DNA of 11,491 bases from an uncultured Eubacteriales bacterium (lineage in GTDB: Bacteria > Bacillota > Clostridia > Oscillospirales > Feifaniaceae), in contig CABRXB010000013.1 of the NCBI GenBank assembly GCA_902474785.1, positions 1 through 11,491 on the forward strand. The letters are read 5' to 3'. The number at the start of each line of letters is the position of its first letter. The stretch's first letter is position 1. Under the pieces are notes generated by a model that did not search any database, was not told the origin of the DNA, and worked only from the letters and a program-made list of their open reading frames with translations. The translations under genes were made by a program, and so were the position numbers. Of the stretch, positions 1 to 6,235 are shown piece after piece.

Positions 1-285
1 GGCCGGGTGGCAGGGGAGTTAATAATAGTATACCCGCCAAGCAGGGTTTGAATCAAGATTTCGCCCGTAGCAATATTTGTAAACTTTTATATGGCGACTG
101 TTGCAAAAACCGCGGGCGGGCAAAAACTTTTGCATGAGCGTATGTTCGACAGGACGCAGGCACAAAAATAGCACAGTTGGCATTCCGTGACCGAACATGC
201 AAGGTAGACAGGCGAGCGGATGCGATGGAGTGCGTTTTGCCGGGCATTACACAATTTTACAGGCAATGGATGCGGAGGTGATCCC
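1..285. other. Intergenic leader before the WYL regulator
   Basis: I see no gene here; the short reading frames lack ribosome binding sites. There is a 7-bp inverted repeat, TGCAAAA (102-108) and TTTTGCA (128-134), and a direct repeat GCAAAAAC (103-110 and 120-127), which could be a regulator site. I did not find a -35/-10 pair good enough to call, although the sequence at 48-90 is AT-rich enough to hold one. Confidence 0.5.
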
Positions 286-1191
286 TTGAAAAACGACCGG
301 TTGTTTTCCCTGCTCTATCTGTTGCTGCGAAAGGGGAGCATGACGGCGCCGGAGCTCGCCCGCGAGCTTGAGGTTTCCGTGCGCACGATCTATCGCGACG
401 TTGAGACGCTCTCCATGGCGGGCGTGCCCGTCTATGCCGCTTCGGGCAGGGGAGGGGGCGTCTCCCTTTTGCCTGGCTACACCTTTGACCGGGCACTGCT
501 CTCGGAAGAAGAGCAAAACCAGTTGCTGATCGCCCTGCAAAGCCTCAAAGCCGCGGATCAGCAGGTGGACGCGCTGCTTCAGAAACTGGGCGCCGCCTTG
601 CAGCGTCCGGTGCTCAACTGGATTGAGGTGGATTTTTCTCGCTGGGGTCGTGGCAAAACAGATCCTGCTAGATTCGCCCTGCTGCGCGATGCGATCTTGA
701 ACCGATGGGGGCTGCGCCTCACCTATTGCGGCGCCTCCGGCGAAACCTCGCAGCGCCGCATTCACCCCCTCAAGCTGATTTACAAGGACAAGCACTGGTA
801 TTTGCAGGCGTTATGCCTGCGTGCCGGGGATTTTCGCCTGTTCAAAGTGGGACGCATTGTCGAGATCTGCCCGCTCAATGAGACCTTTGCGGAGAACTAT
901 GAGGGGCGCGTTCCCCCCATCGAGCAGGAACAGCCGCCCTATCCCACGACGCATATTCGGTTGCGCATCCAAAAACGCCTTGCCTTTCGCGTGTATGATG
1001 AGTTTGACAAAGACAGCATCACGGTGCGGCCGGACGGCGCCTTTGAAGTGGCGCTCGACTTTCCCATGGATGGCTGGGTGTTGGGATATCTCTTTTCCTT
1101 TGGTACGGATGTCGAAGTTCTCGAGCCCCTCGATTTGAAAAAGCAACTTGCGCACTATGCGCAGCACATTGCCAGGCACCATAAAACATGA
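286..1191 (+). CDS. YafY-type transcriptional regulator (HTH + WYL domain)
   Basis: This is a DNA-binding regulator of the DeoR-like HTH plus WYL family. Of its 301 residues, about 3-60 form a winged helix-turn-helix with the typical SVRTIYRDVETL recognition region (31-42). The WYL ligand-sensing domain lies at about 130-200 and contains a literal HWYL (170-173) followed by RLFKVGRI. A WCX-like C-terminal part follows. Length is normal for the family. I chose the TTG start at 286 because GGAGG (274-278) sits 7 nt upstream; the frame stays open to an ATG at 220, but that start has no ribosome binding site. The WYL family usually senses small ligands or nucleic acid, but the ligand cannot be told here. 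The next gene starts 68 bp downstream on the same strand and could be a target or simply a neighbour. Confidence 0.93.
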   Translation: MKNDRLFSLLYLLLRKGSMTAPELARELEVSVRTIYRDVETLSMAGVPVYAASGRGGGVSLLPGYTFDRALLSEEEQNQLLIALQSLKAADQQVDALLQKLGAALQRPVLNWIEVDFSRWGRGKTDPARFALLRDAILNRWGLRLTYCGASGETSQRRIHPLKLIYKDKHWYLQALCLRAGDFRLFKVGRIVEICPLNETFAENYEGRVPPIEQEQPPYPTTHIRLRIQKRLAFRVYDEFDKDSITVRPDGAFEVALDFPMDGWVLGYLFSFGTDVEVLEPLDLKKQLAHYAQHIARHHKT

Positions 1192-1222
1192 CAGGCTGTT
1201 GTCACCTTATGTCTGGTACAAT
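1189..1222 (+). promoter_or_regulatory. Extended -10 promoter with inverted-repeat operator candidate
   Basis: TGGTACAAT (1214-1222) is an extended -10 element. No good -35 lies at 17 bp. Just upstream is an inverted repeat TGACA (1189-1193), 6 nt, TGTCA (1200-1204), which overlaps the stop codon of the WYL regulator. It covers the position where an activator or repressor would contact the promoter. This would start the zinc-ribbon transcript near 1229. It is inferred from sequence only. Confidence 0.45.
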
Positions 1223-1259
1223 GAGCACATCAAAGAAAATCAAAAGGGGGACACACACC

Positions 1260-1535
1260 ATGAACTTGGAAAACCAGAAATTTTGCCAGAGCTGCGGCAT
1301 GCCCATGGGAGAGACAGACGAGCTCTACGGCACTCATGCCGACGGCGGCAAAAGTGAGGACTACTGCAAGTATTGCTATGAAAACGGCGCATTCACCTTT
1401 GATGGATCGCTGGAAGAGATGATTGAGATCTGTATCCCACCCATGGTGCAAAGCAACAAGGGCATGACGGAGGAGCAGGCGCGCCAGATGATGCGGCAGT
1501 TTTTACCCATGTTAAAGCGCTGGAAGGATAGATGA
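1260..1535 (+). CDS. Small zinc-ribbon domain protein
   Basis: A 91-residue protein with two CxxC pairs, C9/C12 in FCQSCGMPM and C36/C39 in YCKYCY, spaced as in the 'putative zinc ribbon' family (PF12674 type). The linker with YGTHADGG and the motif YENGAFTFDG after the second pair are typical of that family. The C-terminal half (about 50-88) is helical and rich in Met, Glu and Arg. The Cys pairs very likely bind one zinc; the biological role of the family is not established. I chose the ATG at 1260, behind AAAAGGGGG (1242-1250). An upstream in-frame ATG at 1188 overlaps the regulator's stop and has no ribosome binding site. A strong terminator follows 23 bp after the stop, so the gene is the end of its unit. 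Confidence 0.9.
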   Translation: MNLENQKFCQSCGMPMGETDELYGTHADGGKSEDYCKYCYENGAFTFDGSLEEMIEICIPPMVQSNKGMTEEQARQMMRQFLPMLKRWKDR

Positions 1536-1557
1536 ATTCCAACGTGAAATACAAGAG

Positions 1558-1585
1558 AAAAGGGCCCCTTTCAGGGGCTTTTTTT
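1558..1585 (+). terminator. Rho-independent terminator after the zinc-ribbon gene
   Basis: GCCCC (1564-1568), loop TTTCA, GGGGC (1574-1578), followed by seven T (1579-1585). A-rich bases before the stem can extend it by pairing with the T-run. It insulates the zinc-ribbon gene from the XRE operon. Confidence 0.9.
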
Positions 1586-1646
1586 CTGTGTTTATCTGCT
1601 TTTTTGAGTTGCGGCGCCCCGGTCTTTGAAAAAGGCAGACTTTTTT

Positions 1647-1710
1647 GTAAAGGAACCTTGACAAAAACAAGTGGGGATGATATGCTGAAAATGTAAAGGA
1701 ACCTTGTCAA
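1647..1710 (+). promoter_or_regulatory. Promoter flanked by two 18-bp operator-like repeats
   Basis: A near-ideal sigma-A promoter: TTGACA (1658-1663), 17-bp spacer, TATGCT (1681-1686). Two copies of GTAAAGGAACCTTGWCAA occur at 1647-1664 and 1693-1710, 46 bp apart, differing at one base. Each holds the partial palindrome AAGG-AA-CCTT. The first covers the -35 box and the second covers the expected transcription start. This is the layout of a repressor site, and the obvious candidate is the XRE protein encoded directly downstream. The sequences are seen directly; autoregulation is inferred. Confidence 0.85.
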
Positions 1711-1723
1711 AGGAGGCGGGCAG

Positions 1724-1939
1724 GTGAACAACAAAGTGGAAGAGCTGCGCAAGGCAATGGGGCTTCGCCAGGAGGAGCTGGCAAAGGCCATCAGCGTATC
1801 CAGGCAGACCATCAGCTCCATTGAAACGGGGAAATACAATCCCTCGCTCGAGCTTGCCTTTGTGCTCTCTGATTTTTTTGACAGGCCCATTGAGGAGATT
1901 TTCATTCACGAAAGGAGTCAACCACATGAAGAAGAGTAA
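1724..1939 (+). CDS. Small XRE-family HTH repressor
   Basis: A 71-residue protein made almost entirely of one Cro/C1-type helix-turn-helix (about 5-60). The core RQEELAKAISVSRQTISSIE (15-34) is the canonical two-helix pair, and the tail DFFDRPIEEIFIHE is typical of the YozG-like mini-regulators of Firmicutes. It starts at a GTG 7 nt after AGGAGG (1711-1716). Its stop lies 14 nt inside the next gene (starts at 1926), so the two are translationally coupled. Such mini-regulators are commonly paired with a small membrane protein, as here, and usually repress their own operon. The twin boxes around its promoter fit this. The inducing signal is unknown. Confidence 0.93.
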   Translation: MNNKVEELRKAMGLRQEELAKAISVSRQTISSIETGKYNPSLELAFVLSDFFDRPIEEIFIHERSQPHEEE

Positions 1940-2369
1940 TTTGATCGTCGGCATTTGCTATGTTGCAGCGGGAATGCTGCTGCTCTTTGCCGCACTGTGG
2001 ACAGACACAAAGCTGGGCAGTCTGCTGTTTGGGTTTTCCGGGGCCTGCCTGGGGCCGGGCGCTTTGATGATCTACAAGTATTGCTATTGGAGCGCCCCTC
2101 AAAACAGAGCGCGGTATCAGGAAAAGTGCAAAGAGGAGGCGGTTGAGATGCACGACGAGCGCAATGTGAAATTGCGCGACAGATCGGGCGCCTATGCCTA
2201 TTCGCTTGGCCTTGTGGCAGCATCCGTGTCCATGGTGGTTTTCTCCGTTTTGGGGGCGCTTGGCGTGTTGGAAAACACGAAGTGGATCGTGCTCTACCTG
2301 GGGGGATTTCTCGTGTTCCAGATCGCGGCAAAAATGGTGATCTTCAAGCGCCTGAGCCAAAAAATATAG
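1926..2369 (+). CDS. Four-helix membrane protein (DUF2178/DUF6442-like), partner of the XRE regulator
   Basis: A 147-residue integral membrane protein with two N-terminal hydrophobic segments (about 5-25 and 30-50), a charged middle (55-88), and two C-terminal segments (about 92-113 and 119-139). The middle contains MHDERNVKLRDRSG (75-88). The DERN element before the second helix pair is the hallmark seen in DUF2178-type proteins encoded beside small XRE regulators. The start at ATG 1926 has AAAGGAG (1911-1917) 8 nt upstream and lies inside the regulator gene. Function is unknown. The pairing suggests a membrane sensor or a stress-responsive protein controlled by the regulator, but nothing in the sequence proves this. 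No clear terminator follows. Confidence 0.85.
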   Translation: MKKSNLIVGICYVAAGMLLLFAALWTDTKLGSLLFGFSGACLGPGALMIYKYCYWSAPQNRARYQEKCKEEAVEMHDERNVKLRDRSGAYAYSLGLVAASVSMVVFSVLGALGVLENTKWIVLYLGGFLVFQIAAKMVIFKRLSQKI

Positions 2370-2752
2370 ATCGCCGGGGTCGTCTGATCTGGGGGGCGAC
2401 GGCGTTGCCAAGGTCAAGGCTGAAGATGGCTGGGGTTTTTGCCAAAAGCCGACACAAGCATAAGAAGGCTCAGGTTTTGGGCAGGGGCCTGGGGTCCAAG
2501 TCCATTCGGAAAGTCCTGTTGTCAGAGGGAGTCTTTGAAATGGAAGGTCTCTTCTGCGCAGAGAACGCCATGCACAGTCGGTTCAAGCGACGATTGGAGC
2601 AAATCAAGAGGCAGCGCCCCAAAAGAGAGCTTCAAGGTTGTCTTCTCTGCTTGAGGCTTTGTCTTGTCAAACCCCAGATGGGCGCCAGGGTTTGCCGGGC
2701 AAGTTGATAGGCGCAACAGGTGCAGGAAGACGCGATGAGCGACAGTTGAGAA
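2370..2752. other. Gene-free spacer A
   Basis: About 380 bp up to the next promoter without a convincing gene. The longest frame (to 2707) starts inside the preceding gene and encodes a basic, low-quality peptide. Structure seen: CGCC-GGG-GTCG (2372-2382) with CGAC-GGCG (2397-2404); a 7-bp hairpin GGTTTTT/AAAAGCC with a 3-nt loop (2434-2450); and a short TCTCT/AGAGA hairpin near 2550. None is followed by a T-run, so I do not call a terminator for the membrane-protein gene. Confidence 0.5.
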
Positions 2753-2781
2753 TTGTGAAATGGGAAAATTTGTGATACAAT
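2753..2781 (+). promoter_or_regulatory. Promoter of the flavodoxin-family gene
   Basis: TTGTGA (2753-2758), 17-bp spacer, TACAAT (2776-2781). Transcription would start near 2788 and give a leader of about 120 nt. That leader contains a GC-rich hairpin GGCGG-AAGG-CCGCC and a second GCGC-TTAAG-GCGC hairpin just before the ribosome binding site. Confidence 0.7.
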
Positions 2782-2908
2782 GGATTTGCAGATCGTGCAC
2801 AACACGTCTGCCACAGAGTACCCCCTGGGGCTACAAGGGAAAGGCGGGCGGAAGGCCGCCTGACACGACGGCGCTTAAGGCGCGCTGAAATAAAGGAGGA
2901 GACGTCGC

Positions 2909-3532
2909 ATGAAGGTACTTTTGATCAACGGCAGCCCCCATGAGAAGGGCTGCACCTATACGGCACTTTGCGAGGTGGCGGGACAGCTTGAAAAAGAGGG
3001 AATCCAGACGCAACTGTTGCACATCGGCAGCGGGGATGTGCGCGGCTGTACAGCCTGCGGCGGGTGCTCCGGCACGGGGCGCTGCGTTTTTGGGGATGAT
3101 CTTGTCAATGAGGCCATCGAACAGATGGAGCAGGCCGACGGTCTGGTGATTGGCGCTCCCGTGCACTATGCGTCGCCCGCCGGGGCCATGCTCTCGTTCC
3201 TCGATCGCATGTTCTATGCAGGCGGCGGCAGCTTTGCCCACAAGCCGGGCGCCTGTGTGGTATCGGCACGGCGCGCGGGCACGACAGCAAGCCTTGACGT
3301 CCTCTCCAAGTACATGAGCATCTCCCAGATGCCGCTGGTCAGTTCGCACTATTGGAACATGGTGCATGGCAACAATCCCGAGCAGGTGCGCCAGGATGTC
3401 GAGGGGATGCAGGTCATGCGCGCGCTGGGGCGCAACATGGCGTGGCTGCTGCGCTGCATAGAGGCGGCCAAAGAGAAAGGCATTGCACAGCCGGAAGAAG
3501 AACCGCGTCAGTGGACCAATTTCATCCGATAG
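2909..3532 (+). CDS. Flavodoxin-family NAD(P)H-dependent oxidoreductase with Isf-type cysteine motif
   Basis: A 207-residue flavodoxin-fold protein of the NADPH-dependent FMN reductase / iron-sulfur flavoprotein group. The N-terminus MKVLLINGSPHEKGCT is the first strand and the FMN-phosphate loop (6-17). GAPVHYASPAGAMLSFLDR (about 82-100) is the second flavin-contact loop. Between them is C47-x2-C50-x2-C53-x5-C59, the compact motif that holds a 4Fe-4S cluster in archaeal Isf, here followed by the usual DD pair. It is cytoplasmic, and probably moves electrons between NAD(P)H or ferredoxin and small acceptors. The physiological partner is unknown. It starts at ATG 2909 behind AAGGAGG (2893-2899). 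It has its own promoter and appears monocistronic. Many relatives keep the Cys motif without proof of a cluster, so cluster binding is inferred. Confidence 0.9.
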   Translation: MKVLLINGSPHEKGCTYTALCEVAGQLEKEGIQTQLLHIGSGDVRGCTACGGCSGTGRCVFGDDLVNEAIEQMEQADGLVIGAPVHYASPAGAMLSFLDRMFYAGGGSFAHKPGACVVSARRAGTTASLDVLSKYMSISQMPLVSSHYWNMVHGNNPEQVRQDVEGMQVMRALGRNMAWLLRCIEAAKEKGIAQPEEEPRQWTNFIR

Positions 3533-4135
3533 AACACTGCAAGGTCGTGTTGAAATGGCTGACTGTGTGGGGCGCATCGGTGGCGAAAAGGCAAAAACAA
3601 TCAGATGTGGGTCCTAAGGTTGGCATGCTGCCGGCTCCCTCAAAATCACGCTTGAGGCTCTAACTTCAAACCTTCCCAATAGCCTTCGGGCTGTCAGGGC
3701 CTTTTGTTGCAGTGAAGCGCAGGGGCGCTTTTCTGAAGGCGATCTGGAAAGAAGCGCAGAGTGCTCCAAATTTCTCGCTGGTGAAAACTGTCCGCCGCTT
3801 TCTGTGGCACTGTTTATATGAAGGTTGCCCGACGAGGCCGAGCATGTGAAGGCCGCTGAGAAAAAGTACGGGCAACCGCAGGCCAAGTGCCGACTGGTCT
3901 GGGGCGTCAGACCCTGGAAATCAGAGGGCGGAGGGCCACGGCTTCGCTCCCTTTCAAAACGTTTTGAGCGCCAAAACAGAAGGTTGAAACGTCCTGCGCG
4001 TTGGGGCGCCTTGTCCCCGGGAGGGGGCAAGGCGAATCCCTTTTGAGGAATTCCCCCCAAGAACAGGAAACCTACAACTCTATTTTACCGTTTTACCGCA
4101 CGCAATCAACAGCAATGGTTTAAGCGTACAAGGCC
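3533..4135. other. Gene-free, hairpin-rich spacer B
   Basis: Roughly 600 bp without a credible gene; the longest frames are Arg/Pro/Ser-rich and lack ribosome binding sites. It holds a row of inverted repeats. These are AGCC-TTCG-GGCT (3681-3692); AAGCGC-AGGG-GCGCTT followed by TT (3715-3732), possibly a weak + strand terminator for the flavodoxin gene; GGTTGCCCG (3823-3831) with CGGGCAACC (3869-3877); GGTCTG/CAGACC (3896-3913); a 14-bp palindrome TCAAAACGTTTTGA (3954-3967); and a 12-bp stem with a GGGA tetraloop (4007-4034, one T-G pair). It could be structured RNA, a genome-wide repeat, or decayed sequence. Confidence 0.5.
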
Positions 4136-4172
4136 AAAAGAAAAAGCCGCCCGAAGGCGGCTTTTTCTTTTT
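4136..4172 (-). terminator. Bidirectional terminator after the amidohydrolase gene
   Basis: A perfect 16-bp stem (4136-4151 with 4156-4171). The core is GCCGCC/GGCGGC and the outer part is A-rich against T-rich. On the - strand the loop reads TTCG closed by a C-G pair, a very stable tetraloop, followed by a T-rich run. It lies 35 bp after the amidohydrolase stop. The symmetry means it can also stop + strand transcripts coming from spacer B. Confidence 0.95.
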
Positions 4173-4206
4173 ATGTTTCATTTGCAAGAGAGAAAGTGAA
4201 GCGAGG

Positions 4207-5808
4207 TTATCTCTGGTATGTGACGCGTCCGCCCAGATAGGTGGCCACGGGGCGGGCGTCTTTGATTTGCTCGGCGGGGACGGTGAAGATGTCGGTGTCG
4301 AGCACCACAAAGTCGGCCATATAGCCGGGCTGGAGGCGGCCGCGTCCGTTCTCGTCGAAGCAGGTGTAGGCGCTTTCATACGTATAGTTGTCAATGGCAG
4401 TGAAGACATCGACGCATTCGCCGGGCAGATACATCTCGCCGCCGTTGAGATCGCGGCGGGTGATGGCGCAGTAGAGGTTGTTGAAGGGGTTGAGATCTTC
4501 AACAGGGCAATCGGTGCCATACGAGACGTGAATCCCCATGCGGCCCATGGTGCCAAAGGCATAGGAGGTCTCGGCCAGGGCATCGCCCACGCGCTGACGG
4601 ACAACATGCATGTCGTAGTGGATGAAAATGGGCTGAACCATGGCCATGACATCGAGGTCGCGGATGCGGGCGAGCTGATCTGCATCGGTGATCTGGCAAT
4701 GGATGATGCCGTGGCGATTTCTGTTGGGGCCGTTTCCAATCACGCGCTCATAGCTGGCCAGACAGTTTTCCACGGCGCCGTCGCCGATGCAGTGGGTGAC
4801 GACGGTGCAGTTGTGGGCGTCGGTGACGCGCACAATCTCGTCGAACACATCGTCTGGCAGCGTCTTGATGCCAACGGCGTTGGGATCATCGGCATAGGGG
4901 CCGCGCAGCAGCGCGGTGCGCGCGCCGAGAGAACCGTCGATAAACATCTTGATGGAGCCGATCTGCGCCAGCGCGTCGCCGTCGCCGCGCACATGACCTT
5001 CGTTGAAGAAGGCGGTCAGCTTCTGGGGATCGGTGAAGCTGCACTGTGCAAAATAGCGGCAGGTGATCTCATCTCTTTGGCGCAGCAGGTCGATGGCCGC
5101 CAGAAAGTCGGGATAGTTGTTTTCGTTTAAGTCGTTGCTCTGCACGGTGGTCAGGCCCATCGAGGCGGCATAGTCCATCGCGGCCTTGAGGTAGGAGGCG
5201 ATGACCTCGGGGGTGGGCTCTGCGCGCAGGGAAACCAGCAGATTGGAGGCGCGTTCGTAGAGCAGACCATCGGGTTCGCCGTTTTCTCCGATGCCAAACT
5301 CGCCGCCCTCGGGTTGAGGCGTTTGCGCCGTGAGGCCGATCATTTCAATGGCGCGGCTGTTGATGGAAATGGCATGGCCGCAGGCACGCGAGAAGATGAT
5401 GGGGTGCTCGGTGGAGATTTGATCGAGGTCGTAGCGGTTGGGCATGCGAACCTCGTCGGTGAAGTAGTCCTGGTTCCAGCCAAAGCCCTGCAGCGTTGCG
5501 CCGGCGGGAAGAGCGTGAGCGGCGAGGAAATCGCGTCCGCGCTGAATGACCTCCTGCATGGAGGGGCAGCCGTGCAGAGCCACCTGGTTGAGGTTGTCGC
5601 CCAGCATTTGAATGTGAAGATGGCTGTCGTTGAAGCCGGGAATCACGGTGCGGCCTTCAAGGTCCACACGCTCGCAGCCGCTTGGCGCGGCGGCCAGCAC
5701 CTCGCCATCGCTGCCGATGCGCACAATGCGATCGTCTTGCACCAGCATGGCCTGCTCGAAATGGTCGCGCTCCACGTAGATCTTGCCGTTGAAAAATACT
5801 CTGTCCAT
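4207..5808 (-). CDS. YtcJ-like metal-dependent amidohydrolase under lysine-riboswitch control
   Basis: A 533-residue amidohydrolase of the Amidohydro_3 / YtcJ group, normal in length. The strand-rich N-terminal segment leads to VIPGFNDSHLHI with the metal ligands H63 and H65. Further barrel signatures are IKMFIDGSLGA with K287, VTHCIGDGAVENC with H339, GIIHCQ with H370, and GTDCPVEDLNPF with D433. The C-terminal LQPGYMADFVVLD closes the composite beta domain. There is no signal peptide, so it is cytoplasmic. The family hydrolyses C-N bonds of varied substrates; the substrate cannot be read from these motifs. I chose ATG 5808, 6 nt after GGAGGAG (5815-5821); an earlier in-frame TTG (5823) overlaps that site. 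The gene is alone between its leader and a terminator. Its lysine riboswitch suggests a role in obtaining or making lysine, perhaps releasing it from an acylated or peptide-like derivative. That role is inference. Confidence 0.93.
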   Translation of the reverse strand: MDRVFFNGKIYVERDHFEQAMLVQDDRIVRIGSDGEVLAAAPSGCERVDLEGRTVIPGFNDSHLHIQMLGDNLNQVALHGCPSMQEVIQRGRDFLAAHALPAGATLQGFGWNQDYFTDEVRMPNRYDLDQISTEHPIIFSRACGHAISINSRAIEMIGLTAQTPQPEGGEFGIGENGEPDGLLYERASNLLVSLRAEPTPEVIASYLKAAMDYAASMGLTTVQSNDLNENNYPDFLAAIDLLRQRDEITCRYFAQCSFTDPQKLTAFFNEGHVRGDGDALAQIGSIKMFIDGSLGARTALLRGPYADDPNAVGIKTLPDDVFDEIVRVTDAHNCTVVTHCIGDGAVENCLASYERVIGNGPNRNRHGIIHCQITDADQLARIRDLDVMAMVQPIFIHYDMHVVRQRVGDALAETSYAFGTMGRMGIHVSYGTDCPVEDLNPFNNLYCAITRRDLNGGEMYLPGECVDVFTAIDNYTYESAYTCFDENGRGRLQPGYMADFVVLDTDIFTVPAEQIKDARPVATYLGGRVTYQR

Positions 5809-5853
5809 AATAAACTCCTCCAAATTTTTGTTTTTGAGTTAATATGGCCACCG

Positions 5854-5898
5854 CGATGCAACAAAAAAAGGGTTGCATCGCCCTCGATGCAACCCTTC
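5854..5898 (-). terminator. Switchable intrinsic terminator of the lysine riboswitch, with a third complementary arm
   Basis: On the - strand, AAGGGTTGCATCG (5897-5885), loop AGGG, CGATGCAACCCTT (5880-5868) make a perfect 13-bp stem ending in a T-run (5869-5863): a strong terminator 55 nt before the start codon. Directly after the T-run comes GTTGCATCG (5862-5854), a second copy of the 5' arm. It can pair with the 3' arm (5880-5872) over 9 bp, leaving the T-run in the loop. The 5' arm can instead pair with the end of riboswitch helix P1 (5983-5978 TCGATG with 5889-5884 CATCGA, and CTTC 5973-5970 with GAAG 5898-5895). Lysine binding should therefore favour termination. Confidence 0.9.
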
Positions 5899-5981
5899 AC
5901 AACACACATGGAAAACCGCGCGAAAGCACGGAAAATCATATGATACAAGACGGACATACCCGCTTGCCGGAAGTTCTCATC

Positions 5982-6151
5982 GATAGCGCCTCTGCGGGAG
6001 GGATGGACGTCTCATCCCGCAGGAGTCTTAATGATTTTCACATTAAGCCCAGCAAAAACACATACCTGTGTTTTCCTTCGGCAGTTACCCCTTTCGCCGG
6101 CTTCATCGCATGTCTGCTCCCCCGGTTACTCATCTCACTGCAACCTCTATC
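5982..6151 (-). ncRNA. Lysine riboswitch (L box)
   Basis: A complete lysine aptamer of about 170 nt read on the - strand. Helix P1 is GATAG (6151-6147) with CTATC (5986-5982), extendable outward by three further pairs. After P1 come the conserved loop-E strand GAGATGAGTA, then GGCGAAAGGGG, then CTGCCGAAGG. Next is a hairpin AAAACACA/TGTGTTTT, then GCTGGGC, a hairpin CTTAATG/CATTAAG, and a last arm CTGCGGG/CCCGCAG leading into GAGGCG and P1. The order and the conserved core match the known lysC-type leaders of Firmicutes and Thermotoga. It lies between a promoter and a terminator, just before the amidohydrolase gene. The P1 3' strand overlaps the antiterminator pairing, so lysine should turn the gene off. 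Confidence 0.97.
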
Positions 6152-6165
6152 AACTTTGTGAACTG

Positions 6166-6195
6166 AGTATAGCAGAAGCGCCGTGCTTTTGTCCA
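6166..6195 (-). promoter_or_regulatory. Promoter of the riboswitch-amidohydrolase transcript
   Basis: Read on the - strand: TGGACA (6195-6190), 18-bp spacer, TATACT (6171-6166). Transcription would start near 6159, a few bases before riboswitch helix P1, which is the expected arrangement for a riboswitch leader. The leader up to the amidohydrolase ATG is about 350 nt. Confidence 0.85.
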
Positions 6196-6235
6196 GCCTT
6201 TTTGAAAAATTCATGAATTTGTGTCTACCTTCCAC

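Noticed and set aside
43..60. GGTTTGAATC resembling a tRNA T-loop
   Set aside because: The flanking bases cannot form the T-stem, and no acceptor or anticodon arms are present.
1393..1905. 170-codon - strand frame across the zinc-ribbon terminator and the XRE gene
   Set aside because: Crosses a terminator and promoter on the other strand and covers two well-supported genes; no ribosome binding site.
2282..2707. 141-codon + strand frame after the membrane protein gene
   Set aside because: Starts inside the preceding gene in another frame, no ribosome binding site, basic low-quality sequence.
2831..3577. 248-codon - strand frame opposite the flavodoxin gene
   Set aside because: Antisense shadow with no motif; the + strand frame has the FMN loop and the Cys motif.
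3614..4060. 148-codon - strand frame in spacer B
   Set aside because: Arg/Pro/Ser/Leu-rich junk-like composition, no ribosome binding site, covers several hairpins.
4267..5130. 287-codon open frame on the + strand, opposite the amidohydrolase
   Set aside because: Antisense shadow; low-complexity Gly/Val/Ala composition, no ribosome binding site, while the - strand frame carries all amidohydrolase motifs.
5905..5931. CCGTGC-TTTC-GCGCGG hairpin followed by TTTTCC in the riboswitch leader (- strand)
   Set aside because: A weak stem with a short, broken T-run; the 13-bp stem right after it is a far better terminator.
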